Source: Lepeophtheirus salmonis
Taxonomy: Eukaryota; Arthropoda; Copepoda; Siphonostomatoida; Caligidae
Length of the DNA stretch: 64,000 nucleotides
Reading direction: 5' to 3'
NCBI RefSeq assembly: GCF_016086655.4
Contig: NC_052131.2
Coordinates: 33,915,705-33,979,704 of the forward strand
Shown here piece by piece: positions 37,898 to 49,470 of the stretch. Below the pieces are notes generated by a model. The model was not told the origin of the DNA. It made no database searches and saw only the letters and a list, made by a program, of their open reading frames with translations. Position 1 is the stretch's first letter. Each line of letters starts with the position of its first letter. Both the position numbers and the translations under genes were made by a program.

Positions 37898-38632
37898 TTA
37901 TATGTATATTTTGTAAAACACATTATCACTTAACAGCTCCGAATAACAGTTTATATGTATTAGCAGAATAAAATATGCTTTGCAAACCAAAATATCGAGA
38001 AAAGAGAAGCACATTATCTTTACAAGTCCAGAATTATGTTCCACTTGTTTTCCAATGACAACTCTGCGTTTTATACATCCGGAACACTGAAGGACTCTTA
38101 TTAATGGAACAGTATTCTTAGAGTAGGAGACGAAGCAGAGTTGACTTTCAATAATTTCAAAGAAGGAGCTGTGGGTGGAGGATGACAACTCTTTTTGCTT
38201 CTCACTGGGTATCTCAGTCGATTATTCTGTTGTTTTATGAAACTTCTTAGTTCTTATATGTAGAAGTATAAGATGATTCCGTGGAAGATCTGAAGGAATT
38301 TATGTTTAAGGACAATTATTCGCGAGATCAGAAGTCACAAGTCCCGTAAATATGAAGAGGTACCTGCACAATGAACGATCTTTCCATTAAAGGTGATGAG
38401 ATCCACAGAGTGAAACACTTGTTCATACATTTTCTGGCGAATTTGACGCCGATTATACTGGCCAATCACCCTTCGTGATTCCATAGTTTCATTGTTTTTG
38501 TACCATTTCCTCCACTCTGTTAATTAATTGGTGGATAGACGGAATGTGCACAGAAAGTCCTGTACGGATTTTCCACTGTTGATTTGTTTTACTAATTGAT
38601 ACATCACTGTCCAACCTCTGGGCTTTTGCCAT
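37898..38632 (-). other. Unrecognised coding-like cluster on the minus strand
   Basis: Three minus-strand frames lie close together: 38489-38632 (47 codons, starting MAKAQRLDSDVSIS), 38335-38484 (49 codons, starting MESRRVIGQYNRRQ) and 37898-38188 (96 codons, with CSGCIKRRVVIGKQVEH). The first two abut and differ by one frame, as if one base were lost or gained. A good donor, GCAG followed by GTACC, lies at 38363/38364. Composition is less AT-biased than the surroundings and more protein-like than random frames nearby. It may be a small multi-exon gene, a pseudogene, or part of an unnamed transposon. I do not recognise the family. Confidence 0.3.
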
Positions 38633-38741
38633 CTTCAATGTGTCCCTAACATAAAATAATTGAGTATTATAATATAGATTCTAGCCACACATTCCCTACT
38701 TAAAACGTAAGGTAATTTGTCTCCTTGAAAGATTGATACTG

Positions 38742-38786
38742 AACAGCTGAAATGACGTAGTTAGGAACTAAGTCATTTCAGCTGTT
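38742..38786. repeat. Long near-perfect hairpin (15 bp + inner 5 bp)
   Basis: AACAGCTGAAATGAC (38742-38756) pairs exactly with 38772-38786. Inside it TAGTT pairs with AACTA around an AGG loop, giving a stem of about 20 bp. Confidence 0.85.
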
Positions 38787-39094
38787 GTAGCTCCCATGAA
38801 ATACCAAAAAGTAGAGGTTCGAGGATGGAAAATTTTTATTAGGACCGAACTAATTGGACTGCAGTCTTTTTTTGTTTTTTAGACCTATCCAACACTACTT
38901 ACAAGCCTTTTCTCTCTTTAAAAAAAATGTTCAAAGTCATTGTAAACGATTTTGTATGTTGGTAAAATAATAATCCTATTATTATTATCATGAAATAACA
39001 GTGTAGCAACTATATTAAACTGTTTAAAGCTATATTGACTTGTTTTTAAAGAACCAACGCGGAGATAAGTATTAAAGTTATCTTAACCTATATA

Positions 39095-39345
39095 CTGTAT
39101 GTACCAATGAAGAAGCTGAAAATTGACGTGGTAACCATACAAATTTCAAGAATATTGAGAAAAAGAGCACCGCAGCTATCATATCGTTTTATTAGATTAG
39201 CTACAAGCAGCAATGAGGGGGAATAATTAAACACAAATCCCACTCTGTATCTACATAGTAAGAACATAGTCTGGAATTATTCCAATGTCAGCCTCAATTC
39301 TAGTTTGGGGATACTTACACGTATAACAAGGAATGGTCATTTTAC
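39095..39345 (+). repeat. Dispersed ~300-bp repeat family, copy
   Basis: Contains TGACGTGGTAACCATAC, TTTTATTAGATTAGCTAC, CACAAATCCCACTCTGTATC and TGGAATTATTCCAATGTC blocks in family order. Confidence 0.65.
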
Positions 39346-40479
39346 AGAGTTTGAGATGAAAAGAAGGTTGTAGTGGGGAGGAGCGAGACATCTTGTATTA
39401 TTGAATTAAGACCCATTTTAACATGAGTTGTCTGTTATATGATTTTTAAGAGATAAAATGTGTTCCATATTATCAACAGGTTTACGATTTATAATCTTGA
39501 AACTGTTATTTTTCTCTACATCGTCCCCATTCCTAGTTAAACTCAGGGCCGGTGGTAGGATTTTTTTTCTTTGGGAGGGATTGATTTTTTTCCCCTATTT
39601 TTTCCGGCAGTGATCCTTTTTCCTGACATACATTTCCCATTTTCCAAATGTCATATTAATAAAAGGCCTTGCTTAAAGGAAACATATATCGACTTCGCTT
39701 TTTTAAAATAAATGAGTGTACATTTATTTTTAAGTGACCTTTTTTACGATTTTGTAATAAATTATGTCAATATTTCCTTTAATGACGTTTTTTAAAAAGT
39801 AATATATCTTTATATTAGAGCCCTTTTTGTTTCAATAGGCCTTCACATTTTCATCACAATATAAATACGAATCTTTGTTATTGACATCCAATTACTTAGA
39901 TTTTTTTTCCTCTGGATGATATATGTATGTATTGACTTTGAGTAGGTACTTATGAAATCTTATACCTATGTAAGGGTGGTTCATCTAAAGGTTTGCAACC
40001 CGAGAAAAAATAGTAAAACGCTGCTGTGACTTTTTTTGATGAACCGATTTTATTGAATTATAAAATCAACAAAAATCTACATTATAACATAAATTTTACA
40101 TTCAATCAATAAAACCTCTATTAGCTCGGACCATACCTTCTATTCCAGTGAGTTAGAAGGCCAAAAATTTGGCGGGACTTACATCACATTCTCAGAAATA
40201 AGAAAAAAGTGTCACAGCGTGCCCTGTCTTGCTGCCAAATCCAAGGTTGATCTTTAATGATGCTGTGGATCAAGGAGAAGACTATGGTGTGCTGAACACT
40301 GATGTAGATCTTCAGGCCCTGTTTGAAGAGGAAGGGCAGAATAACGTGCTAACAGCGCCAAAAACCATAACTTGCTATGGTCTGTTTGCCAACCATGTAT
40401 TGTTCGTGGAGCTATGCTTCTTGGTCTGACAGAAGTTCTTCTAATCTGAGAAGAACCAGTCAACTGTGCCAATCTAAGT

Positions 40480-40900
40480 AGCATTGTCAAGATACCTGAA
40501 AATATGGAGACATTCATTCGCTATGCTTGGAAAACAAAATACCCTCTGCTTCTGCCATGATGTTGGGTGTTGTGATCCCTGGGGTAAATATATTCCCACC
40601 ATTCTGGACAAAGGAGACTATTGATACAATGTAGTACTTGCAGGCCCACAAGGTATTTCCTGTCCTTAAAATAACCTAACCGGTTGGTAACTGGTACTGG
40701 ATGTCATAAAAACAAGGCCACACAGATGCAAATCATGGCGAAATTAGGATTGAAAGGTTTTTTTTCAATAAGCTTTGGTCATTTTGGATTACTCTATGGC
40801 GAGTGTCGTGGGGTCCAAGGCCGGTGTAGCCTACCCCTCCAGGTGCTTAGGACCATCAGTGCTTCAGACTGTCAGTACTGTAACTAATTTAAAGAAGAAG
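40480..40900 (+). mobile_element. Mariner-like transposase fragment, C-terminal half
   Basis: Plus-strand pieces read SAMMLGVVIPGVNIFPPFW (the block after the first catalytic Asp in these families), then YLQAHKVFPVLK, and LDYSMASVVGSKAG near 40780-40820, matching the LDYS-W-V-ESKA block after the third Asp. Stops and frameshifts separate them. The 66-codon frame just upstream (40229-40429, FEEEGQNNVLTA) was not recognised and may be a different fragment. Confidence 0.55.
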
Positions 40901-41039
40901 AAGAGTAAAGTTGAGTCACGTCATCAAGTACCAAACTTTATCAGTTTTAGGACCGTTATGCAGGACTGAACTAGAGCGGACCAAGGATGAACTGGATGGT
41001 ACAGTAGTCGAGAGTCTTAAATATGGACTTAGCCAACAC

Positions 41040-41210
41040 TACCAGTATGTTAAAAAAAATTAAATCGAAAATTAACATGGTGAACCTAACATTTTAAAGA
41101 TTATTAAGACTACTATATGACTTTTCAATAGATTAACTGCGAGTAGCTATGAGACAAACATAGGATATACAAATTTATCTTCCTTATCTTCAACGCTGAG
41201 GTCTTAAAAC
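41040..41210 (+). repeat. Dispersed ~300-bp repeat family, diverged copy
   Basis: TTAACATGGTGAACC, TTCAATAGATTAACTGCGAG and AGCTATGAGACAAA match the family blocks. Confidence 0.5.
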
Positions 41211-41510
41211 AGCTTTGAACTTTAAAAATAAAAATAAATATATGACCTTTTTGTGAAGCCCACAAGGCTCTGAGAGACAAAATAAGGCTATATTTGGAAT
41301 CAGGGGATCAAATTCTATTAAATTGAGTATATACTGTTTTTGATCCATTTTTCTGTTGGACAGTGTGATCACAACAACTTTTGAAAATATGAAACCATGT
41401 CCAGATTACCCACTAGAAAAAGACACTCCCGCTTTTTGGGTAATATACTATTCACTTATATTGGTCACCTATCTTAACACTGATAGTATTACATTGAACT
41501 CCCTTTAGAT

Positions 41511-41595
41511 CAGGGGTCGGGAACGTGCGTCTTGTGAGCCGGGCGTGGCTCTTTGGATGATTGCATCTGGCTTGGAGGTAAAACAATATATTTTC
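41511..41595 (+). mobile_element. hAT-like element end
   Basis: CAGGGGTCGGGAACGTGCG followed by GTGAGCCGGGCGTGGCTCTT is the signature of widespread hAT-type non-autonomous ends. Only one end is present. Confidence 0.55.
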
Positions 41596-41689
41596 GTCTT
41601 TTTTCTTTCATTTATCGATGTTCCACTGGCTGCAAGGGCATATATATGTCAAATAGTGTGAACAATATTTTATAAATTGCATTGAGTAT

Positions 41690-41890
41690 AAAAGGTGGTA
41701 ATCCTGACAATTGGAGGAATGTTAGAGGGGAGAACAGTGATGATGTTTTATTAGATTGTCTGCAAACAGCTCTGAAAGGAAGGAAAGAACGGTCATAAAA
41801 CTGGACTGAACCACGTAAATAAAGACGGACATACCACTTCTTATAACTCATTCTAACTCTCCGTGTTTCATGAACACACTACTTAAATTA
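41690..41890 (+). repeat. Dispersed ~300-bp repeat family, copy
   Basis: GGTGGTAATCCTGACAATTG, GATGTTTTATTAGATTG, CTGCAAACAGCT and TTTCATGAACACACTA in family order. Confidence 0.6.
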
Positions 41891-42314
41891 CCAACTAGAA
41901 CAAGGAGCTCCCGCATTCTAGGATATACATATATTATCCACTTCTGACGCTACATAAAAACATATAGTTTATTTAATCGATTCCTAAATAATGATTGAAA
42001 ATAGATGGAAAATCTCTCAAATTGTGTCACCCTTCAATTACATGGATATGTGTATATAATATATTAGTATAAAAATTTCTTGCCTTCATCAAAAGAATAA
42101 CAGATTACACCATTAATATTACGGATATATAATATTTTTCATTAAGGCATTATTCTCCACACATATGTATTTCCCACACTTATTTTAATACTTTTTATTA
42201 TTTTACTCCATAGCTCCAAATGCAATTTGTATGGGAAAACGAAATTAATAAAATATATAGAGAGGAGGATTCAGTCAAAAAAGAAGTGATAGACCTACAG
42301 AAAGACATATCTGT

Positions 42315-42590
42315 AGAGGTAAATAAAAAACTGAAAATAACGTGGTCACCTTGATAATTTTGAGAATGTTTGGATGAGAGCAGCTTAGCTGTGCTGACGC
42401 TTTATAAGACCTGCTTTAGGCAGTCGTTAGAAGAAGGAAATACCCACAAATCCCACTACGGATATACCAAGGACATAAAGACTGGAATTACTCTCACGTC
42501 CATCCTCAAACATGGACTTACTCTTACAACTTCCGAGCAAACACTCATTTTTACTTTCCATCTTTCATAAATACACGCACTAGTTCCTAC
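42315..42590 (+). repeat. Dispersed ~300-bp repeat family, near full-length copy
   Basis: Runs from AACGTGGTCACCTTGATAAT through GAGAGCAGCTTAGCTGTG, CACAAATCCCACTACGGATA and TGGAATTACTCTCACGTCC to CTTTCATAAATACACGCACT. The 66-codon frame inside it is not a gene. Confidence 0.65.
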
Positions 42591-42599
42591 TTTTTACTT

Positions 42600-45129
42600 A
42601 ATTGCTCCCTTCTCAAGAATTTAATAATAATGATAAACACTTTGATAAATAAAAAAAGCCTCTTCAGATTCCTAACTAGAAAAAAACGATCTTGCATTCT
42701 AACACTTTCTTTAGTCGCTCTGTTAATGACACTATGAAAAAGTATTATACAGATAGGTTTTTTAATAATTTATAATTTCAATTCAAAGGCAAATTTTGAA
42801 ATGAAATAAGCAGACATATATATGAAAATTTAAGGTAACAAAAATTTGTAAAAAAACATTCCAGCATTCAAAATACAAATTATTTTACAAGTTATTTTTA
42901 ATAAAATTCAAACAAAATGTGTCAAATTAAACAAAAATTTTAGTAAAATGAAGGATCATATATAAAAGCTAATATTCTTTTTAATCACTTTAAATTATAG
43001 CTAAAACTAAGGAAGGTACATTACATTACAACTTCAATGAAAGATGTAGGGCTCACTCATTGTTTGGCCATACATTTTAAGGGTCGAACTAAAAAAAAAG
43101 TTGGAGAACCACTGGCATAAACACTACTTCAGACAACTACTTTGAACTCAATGAATGTATATTCAGGGTGTTAATGTATATAGCTTACGTATATCATATA
43201 ATTATTTTTGATCTCAGAAATAACAATTTAGTCGTAGTTCTGACATATTGTAGACGTTTTGTATGTAACATACAGGGTATGTACAGGGTGCAGTATTTTT
43301 GTTAATCCTTCCTCTAGAGACTAAATAACTTCCTCGCATCATATAAATTAATATATGGTTTGAGTAGTGATTGTGCTCATGAAAAATAGAGAGTAACACT
43401 GAGGAATCGTTCCAGATTTATCTTCTTGGTAGGCAAAAAAATATATATTAAAGACTTATATTTAAATATTTAGCTAAATCAGTTTAAACTCCACCTACTT
43501 ATGTCATCATTTTTTATTGTATATATGGGCATAAACTTAACATAGGTATGTACAAAGTTAAAGCACCAAAATCCTTTTAGCTTGTTCTCATAGTGTCATA
43601 ATATATAAGTAATATTAAAGATACATATTTAATAATATCATATATATATATTTATTATATTATACATTCTTCTAAAAGCTTTTTTACGTGAAAGCCAGTT
43701 AATAAAACTACTATTTAGCTATTACATAAGATATAGAGCAAGGAATGCATATAAGAGTAGACTATAATGACAAAAATTTGGAATTTGGTATCTTAGGCTG
43801 TTTTATGTTTTGCATTTGATTAATACAGACAAGAAAATAATAAAAATAAACATGGATGCCTTTTGATTTGAATATCTGTAAAATATCTAAAAAAATGATT
43901 TTTTCATGTTGTTTCTGTAAAATATCAAGATAAATGTTTTTATGAAATAAAATCTTGTAGATTAGAAGTATAGTTTGTAAAAATATATAAACAACATTGC
44001 TCTAGTTTGCCTCACGCTATGAGTATTTTAGTTCTAAAGATTTGATAAGTAAATAAATATACTTTTTTGGTACTGCGATTACGCACAAATACTTTGATTT
44101 GTTTCTTTATTTTTACAACTTCAATCCCGTTTTTTGTTACATCAAATAGACTTAATACAATGTATGAAAAGAGAGATGCCCTTTAAAAGGAGTAAAAAGT
44201 ATAGTAATTAAACTTGGTGGGAAAGGGGCGTGGCATGGTCACTCTGAGAATGTCCTGCTATCTTTAATTTCAAGGTTTGAGCAAGAAGATATGAAACTTG
44301 CAATATCAAAAGAACAAATAAATGGAAATACAATGAGCAATGTTAGTGTAGGTACGTCCATACTAATCCCCCAAATTCAACATGAATGTTATTTCCATTA
44401 AGCCTATCCATAATTTGAGCAATACTTCTGAGCCTCGTATCAAGACAAAGTACACATTGTTATTTTGTCTCTTCAACTTCTCAAGATATCATGTTCTACA
44501 CAAATTTGGGAGGGGTAAAATTTTTACGAAAGCCTCACCTCAAGTTTATGGACGAGAATGACGTGATGGTTGTATCGGAGAAAAATTGAAATCCCAATTA
44601 ATGAAACAAAGAATTAAGTAGACACAATGGATCATTTATAACTATTTTTTGAAAGATTATAAGATAAAAATATATTTCATGTTGAACAAATCCACTCTAC
44701 AAATAAAGGGAGAATAAATAAAATGTCGTATGAGTTTTTATGTATGTCAAGTGTCAGGGAGCTCTCTATTCCTTGTCTATTGATTTTAAAATAAATTTTA
44801 CGGCTTTAATGTTCCTAATTACGTTTCTGTTTATAATAGGTGATCATGACTTATTTACATGCGTAAAAAGTGTGATTTTATCAAAAAAGTGTCGATAATC
44901 AGTGATTTCCATAATCTTTTTTTAGTCAGAATCTATTCTCGATGATTTTGATTGTCTTTTTTTTTTTTTTTTTTTGTGTTTTTTATTAAACTATCTTCTC
45001 TTTTGCTCCTCTGAGTTCTTCCCAGATAATATAATGGAAAAGGGTCTGTTTTATAGTAGTTACTACATGGACATATATAGTTTTTTTTTTGCAACGATGT
45101 TATCATTATTATGAAGATATTATCATTGA
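42600..45129. other. AT-rich intergenic stretch
   Basis: No gene supported. Contains one member of a repeat pair (43850-44180), reversed ends of the ~300-bp family near 43365, and AT dinucleotide runs near 43640-43660. Confidence 0.45.
43850..44180 (+). repeat. Dispersed repeat pair, copy 1
   Basis: Shares TTTTGATTTGAATATCTGTA, ATTGCTCTAGTTTGCCTCAC, ATGAGTATTTTAGT and TTTTTACAACTTCAATC-type blocks with 62070-62400 in the same order and orientation. Non-coding. Confidence 0.7.
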
Positions 45130-45440
45130 TCTTATTAGCATAAAGTAATTACAAGTGCGTGGTAGACGAAAGGTAACACTGCCGAATTTTTGTGAATTTA
45201 TATGCATGCCCTTGTTGTATTCGAAGTAAAATTGAGGATCAATATCGTACTAATTCCTGCTTATATCATTGCTAGATACGGAGTGGGCTTGTGCTCATTT
45301 TCTTTAGCTTATAGCTACTTGAAGCTAATTTAATTAAACGTAAATATTTGGTTTTACTTCAAAGCCTCTTGCAGTCATAAAAGAGCCGCACCCTGCTTCA
45401 AACCTCGAAAGTTCTCCCTGTAAAACTAAAGAAGTTCTTT
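45130..45440 (-). repeat. Dispersed ~300-bp repeat family, reversed near full-length copy
   Basis: Read on the plus strand: GTGCGTGGTAGACGAAAGGT, AAATTGAGGATCAATATC, TAATTCCTGCTTATATCATT, GATACGGAGTGGGCTTGTG and TAGCTACTTGAAGCTAATTT. These are the reverse complements of the family blocks in reverse order. Confidence 0.65.
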
Positions 45441-46314
45441 GATTTAAAATACTTCTTGTTTGGGAAGAGAAAATGCCAAGTTAGTAATTTTTGTGCTTCC
45501 AAAATTAAATTTATCATCAAATTATTTTCACTTCTACAAAAAAAAAAAAAATACATTTTAAACCACATAACTCATTCATTTTGAAAAGGAAAATTGTTGA
45601 TGTTTGAAGATTATAATATGCATTTTTTAATGTAAATAAATGGTATATACACGTATACTCACATGATAGATGTGCTAATAAACCTTACCCCCGTTTGAGA
45701 ACCACTGATTTATAAGATATGAAACGACATCTTGAAATTTCGAAAGACAGATAAAAGCATACATACTTTAGTTCAATTTATAATTTTAAATTATATATTG
45801 GACTTTCTCTTTTACGAGATGGGTGATTAGGATGTAAAATATATATTTATGTACATACATACATCTTAATAATCCATAAAAAAGTATTACAATATAGCAT
45901 AAAACACATTCTGACTTAATTGTTTAATTAGGTAATGACAACGAGTCTTTTCAAGCAAAATGAAATTTTGTAAACACATAAAATAATATAATAATTACTT
46001 TTATGTAAATAGTGTTTGTTGGTTAAACCTTTTTTATCCATTTAAATACGTCATTGTAAATAGTGAAAGCTTCCACTGTATTTATAAACTATCTTAATTA
46101 TATTAACAATAATGAGCAACCTTTCATTTGAAATAAATAGAAAAAAAAAGGCCGATATAAGCCTGTATATGTTAGTGGAATTAGAGGATACCACCTCTAT
46201 TTAGCAATCAACACGATTTATTTAATAATAGATTTTCTTCTAAACTAATTAACCGATTGTAATAAAATCAATTTGAAATGAATGCTTAATAAAAAAATAA
46301 TTGTTTTATACAAT

Positions 46315-46375
46315 ATAATTGCATATGGCGTCAATAACGGCCTCAAATCGACCTCGGAAATCGAAATATATCTTG
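46315..46375 (-). mobile_element. Mariner transposase C-terminal scrap
   Basis: The minus strand reads FRGRFEAVIDA, the conserved C-terminal block of many mariner-like transposases. It lies antisense within the 153-codon plus frame at 46282-46743, which argues against that frame being a gene. Confidence 0.6.
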
Positions 46376-47129
46376 ATGGTAGTCTTAGCTCAATTATTAC
46401 TAATACTAGTACAATTCAATATTTTACTCTGTTTAGATTGTTGGTTCTTACAGATTACTTCTTATACGATTGGGAGATCCGTGAAGATCCAGTAATGTAT
46501 TTGTTCCTGGATCATATAGCATTTGATGACCGAGAGGGGAAAGTCAAAATGTTTCATGTAATTAATTTATGCACAAAGGACAATCTCAACAGATTGCGGT
46601 TGACGCCTCATTTGGATATCCCATTGATTCCATTAATTTATTTTATATGTTTGTCTGTGAATGTTTCAATTAAATGCAGTTATTATTATTATTTTCTTTT
46701 CATTTCCTTTAATTTGTCTGATGGAGTTGCACTGATTAAGTAGAGGTAAACATTATAGTATACCGTTCATTTACTCCACTTGACCTAGCAATTTCCTTTC
46801 CCGTGAACATCCGGGGAGTGAGCCTATGCACATTGAGTTCAATAGAATACTTTGCCCTGAGAGCATTTTCCATTGAACTTCGTCACTCTATTCATGATTT
46901 TTGTATTTAGTAATTTTGGTGTCTTTGTATTTCAGTACAACCTACAGATTTTTAATGTATTTATTTTAATTTAATATTTTACCAATTTCTCAATATATGT
47001 TTTATAATTTCAACCTTTGATTCTCTAGAGAATAGGATACCTATTTTGATCAACTTCCTTCATTAAATACAAATATGAATATCAAAGTAATAATAAATAA
47101 TTAAAAAAATATTATTTATTAAATTAGCC

Positions 47130-47310
47130 TCTTGTAGCTATAACACGAAGGAAATAAAGACAAATCCCCAGTCCGTATCTGGGAATAATATAGGCTGGAA
47201 ATACTTTGACGTCGATCCTTAATTCTACTCCAAGTTCACCAACGGTATTTTATAACTGTGCAACAAATACTCAGTATTACCTTTTGTCTTTAACGCACTA
47301 GGGATTACTG
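47130..47310 (+). repeat. Dispersed ~300-bp repeat family, 3' part
   Basis: GACAAATCCCCAGTCCGTAT, TTTGACGTCGATCCTTAATT, CTACTCCAAGTTCACCAACG and CTCAGTATTACC in family order. Confidence 0.6.
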
Positions 47311-48485
47311 TATGATTATAGGTTTTCTCTTCAAGAATATAAGAATAATGTTAATAGCTTTGGAAAATAAAATAAACCATATGTTTAGGTAGCTCTCTTT
47401 CATTATAATATCATTTTCATCTATCGTTACCACATTTATCATGCGTGAACACATATATACGTGTATAATTCCAAAATTACCATTCGGTTTTCTAATATTC
47501 CTAAGAACTTTCCATATTATAATTTTCAAGCCCCTACAATTTTTCCCTTCAAAATGAATAGGTTATGTAGTTTCAAATGTGTTTTGTGTGTAGAAGTGAA
47601 AATGCCCTGATAAATTGAATTTTGGAAGCACAAAACGTACATATGTGCCGTGGAACTTTCTCTTTCCATACAATAAACATTTTAAATCACAGAACTTCTT
47701 CATTTTGAAAGGAGGTATTTTTAAGGATTGATGAAAAGTTTTTAGCTGTAAATTGCGTGTACACACATAATAACCCAGCTTAACGCCCTGACAAAGTTTT
47801 ACTAGTGAGCGGAAAGTTCGATATTTTTATAAGTAAAGAAATAACTTTATTTCGAAATAATTGGATATTTCAAAGCTTTTAGGATATTTGAAGAGACCTT
47901 GTTCTTTATTAATTTAGACAATACTTTCTTGGTATTATTACTCGTATTATAAAGTGTTTATATATAGAGTTGAATAAAATATGGCCTTAAAGCGTGCAAG
48001 ATATTTTTTTAGTTGAGGAAGAGTGTTTTTTATTTTCTCAAGTTCCTACTATTATTCCTTAATTCTGGGGGAGAAAATATCTAGATATACATTAATCGCT
48101 AGTACATGTGCTCATAAATGAGCAACACTGAGAAGTTTTTATGAAGTTATATACAGAATAGAGATAGAAATGAATATGCAATACCTTTCTAAAATAATTT
48201 AATGGGAGTGATATGTGGAGAGGTTTAAAAAATATGAAATTTCAAGATAGCTTTCTTTTTGTAATTGCTATATGGACATATTTTATTATTGGTCAATGCC
48301 ATGATTATTATTCTTGAAGAGTAAGCATAAAATAATAACTAGTGCATGAAAAAAAAGAATTACTTTGAGGAAATTAAAATCTTAACACTTTGAATTTTAA
48401 ACTTCAACAAGATATAATCTATTGATTAATAATAGAATTTCAACAAAGTTAATTTTATAAATAGATATGTGGTTAAACTCGCTTA

Positions 48486-49050
48486 ATAGTCTTGGTAGTA
48501 GCCCTTAGTAGCAACTATGGCTTCCAGGTGGCGTGGAAGGCCTGGCAACCGCTACAGATATAGTCCTCTGTCTTGGTTTTTTTTTGACTGACAGTGATTT
48601 TGAAGGCCTCGGTGTTTGGATGACGGAAACTGCAGTCCTTTCTCTTGTCATGCAACAAAAAGGCGTAGTTGATGGGGTTGGTATTAGGCCTTGGGGGGAA
48701 CAAAATTTCAAAAAAGAGTTCAAAATAACTTATAATACTCATTCCAAATTCATTCAAAAAAGTCTTGCAAAAGAGGAGATGGGGTTCTTTCATTTCTGGT
48801 GTCAAAAATGGCCTCTCCACTCGTACAAGGCTCTTTCCACAACTTGTTTGATAGCTTTATGGACAGTCAGGAGTGAAACCCAGTTATCTTTTGAATGGGC
48901 CCTCAAGGATTTGAGGGGATTGGTCTTGGTTGTTTTCTTTAACTCCTCCGTGTCCATTTTGGCCTTTTTGACAACGTTTTGGAATAGGTGAGGGCAGTGA
49001 TGGGGGTCCATACCCAAGTACATGGGGGTCGTGAATTCAAATTCGTCCAT
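48486..49050 (-). mobile_element. Mariner-like element with large internal deletion
   Basis: On the minus strand the N-terminal part reads KKAKMDTEELKKT, SLRAHSKDNWVSLLTVHKA and ERPFLTPEMKEPHLL. After a junction near 48700 the C-terminal part reads PPRPNTNPINYAFLLH and RHPNTEAFKITV, ending with LEAIVATKGYYQDY and a stop near 48486. About 150 residues, including the first two catalytic Asp blocks, are gone. NPIN replaces NPLD, so the third Asp is also changed. It is a dead deletion derivative from a family different from the one at 6474. Confidence 0.78.
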
Positions 49051-49234
49051 TAACGTTCAAGTTTCATTTTCTCGACTTGTACGTAAGCTAGGGAGCTTAG
49101 ATTTGTTTTGTTTTGTAACTAATTGTTTATCCTATAATATATTGAAATATGAATGAATTTCAATCACTCCACCTTCATTAATAATTCGATTAGTAAGTTT
49201 TCAGAATTCAATGGAAGACCCCGTATTAGTGTAA

Positions 49235-49470
49235 GTTGTTGTCGGACTAAGAGTAGAATTAAGCATTGACATCCAAATAATTCTTGCCCTTGTCCTTGTT
49301 AGATAGAGTAGGATATTTGTGTTTATTTAATACAGCTAATCTAATATGATTATGATAGCAAAGTGTGAGTGTTACCATTTCATTGACCAGTTTTCTATTA
49401 TTTTTATACTAAACAGCTGGTCATATTTTATACAACTCTATTTATATACATCTGACATTTTTATATAATA
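49235..49470 (-). repeat. Dispersed ~300-bp repeat family, reversed copy
   Basis: GAGTAGGATATTTGTGTTTA, ACAGCTAATCTAATATGATT and TGTTACCATTTCATTGACC, then TATACAACTCTATTTATATA, which matches in reverse the segment upstream of the copy at 54.8 kb. Confidence 0.65.

Noticed and set aside
41511..41595. tRNA-like GC-rich patch
   Set aside because: GAGCCGGGCGTGGCTCTT fits a hAT-type element end; no cloverleaf or A/B boxes.
46282..46743. 153-codon plus-strand frame as a gene
   Set aside because: Its first third is antisense to a mariner C-terminal scrap (FRGRFEAVIDA) and the end is AT-driven Phe/Tyr-rich sequence shared with a short repeat near 22.17 kb.
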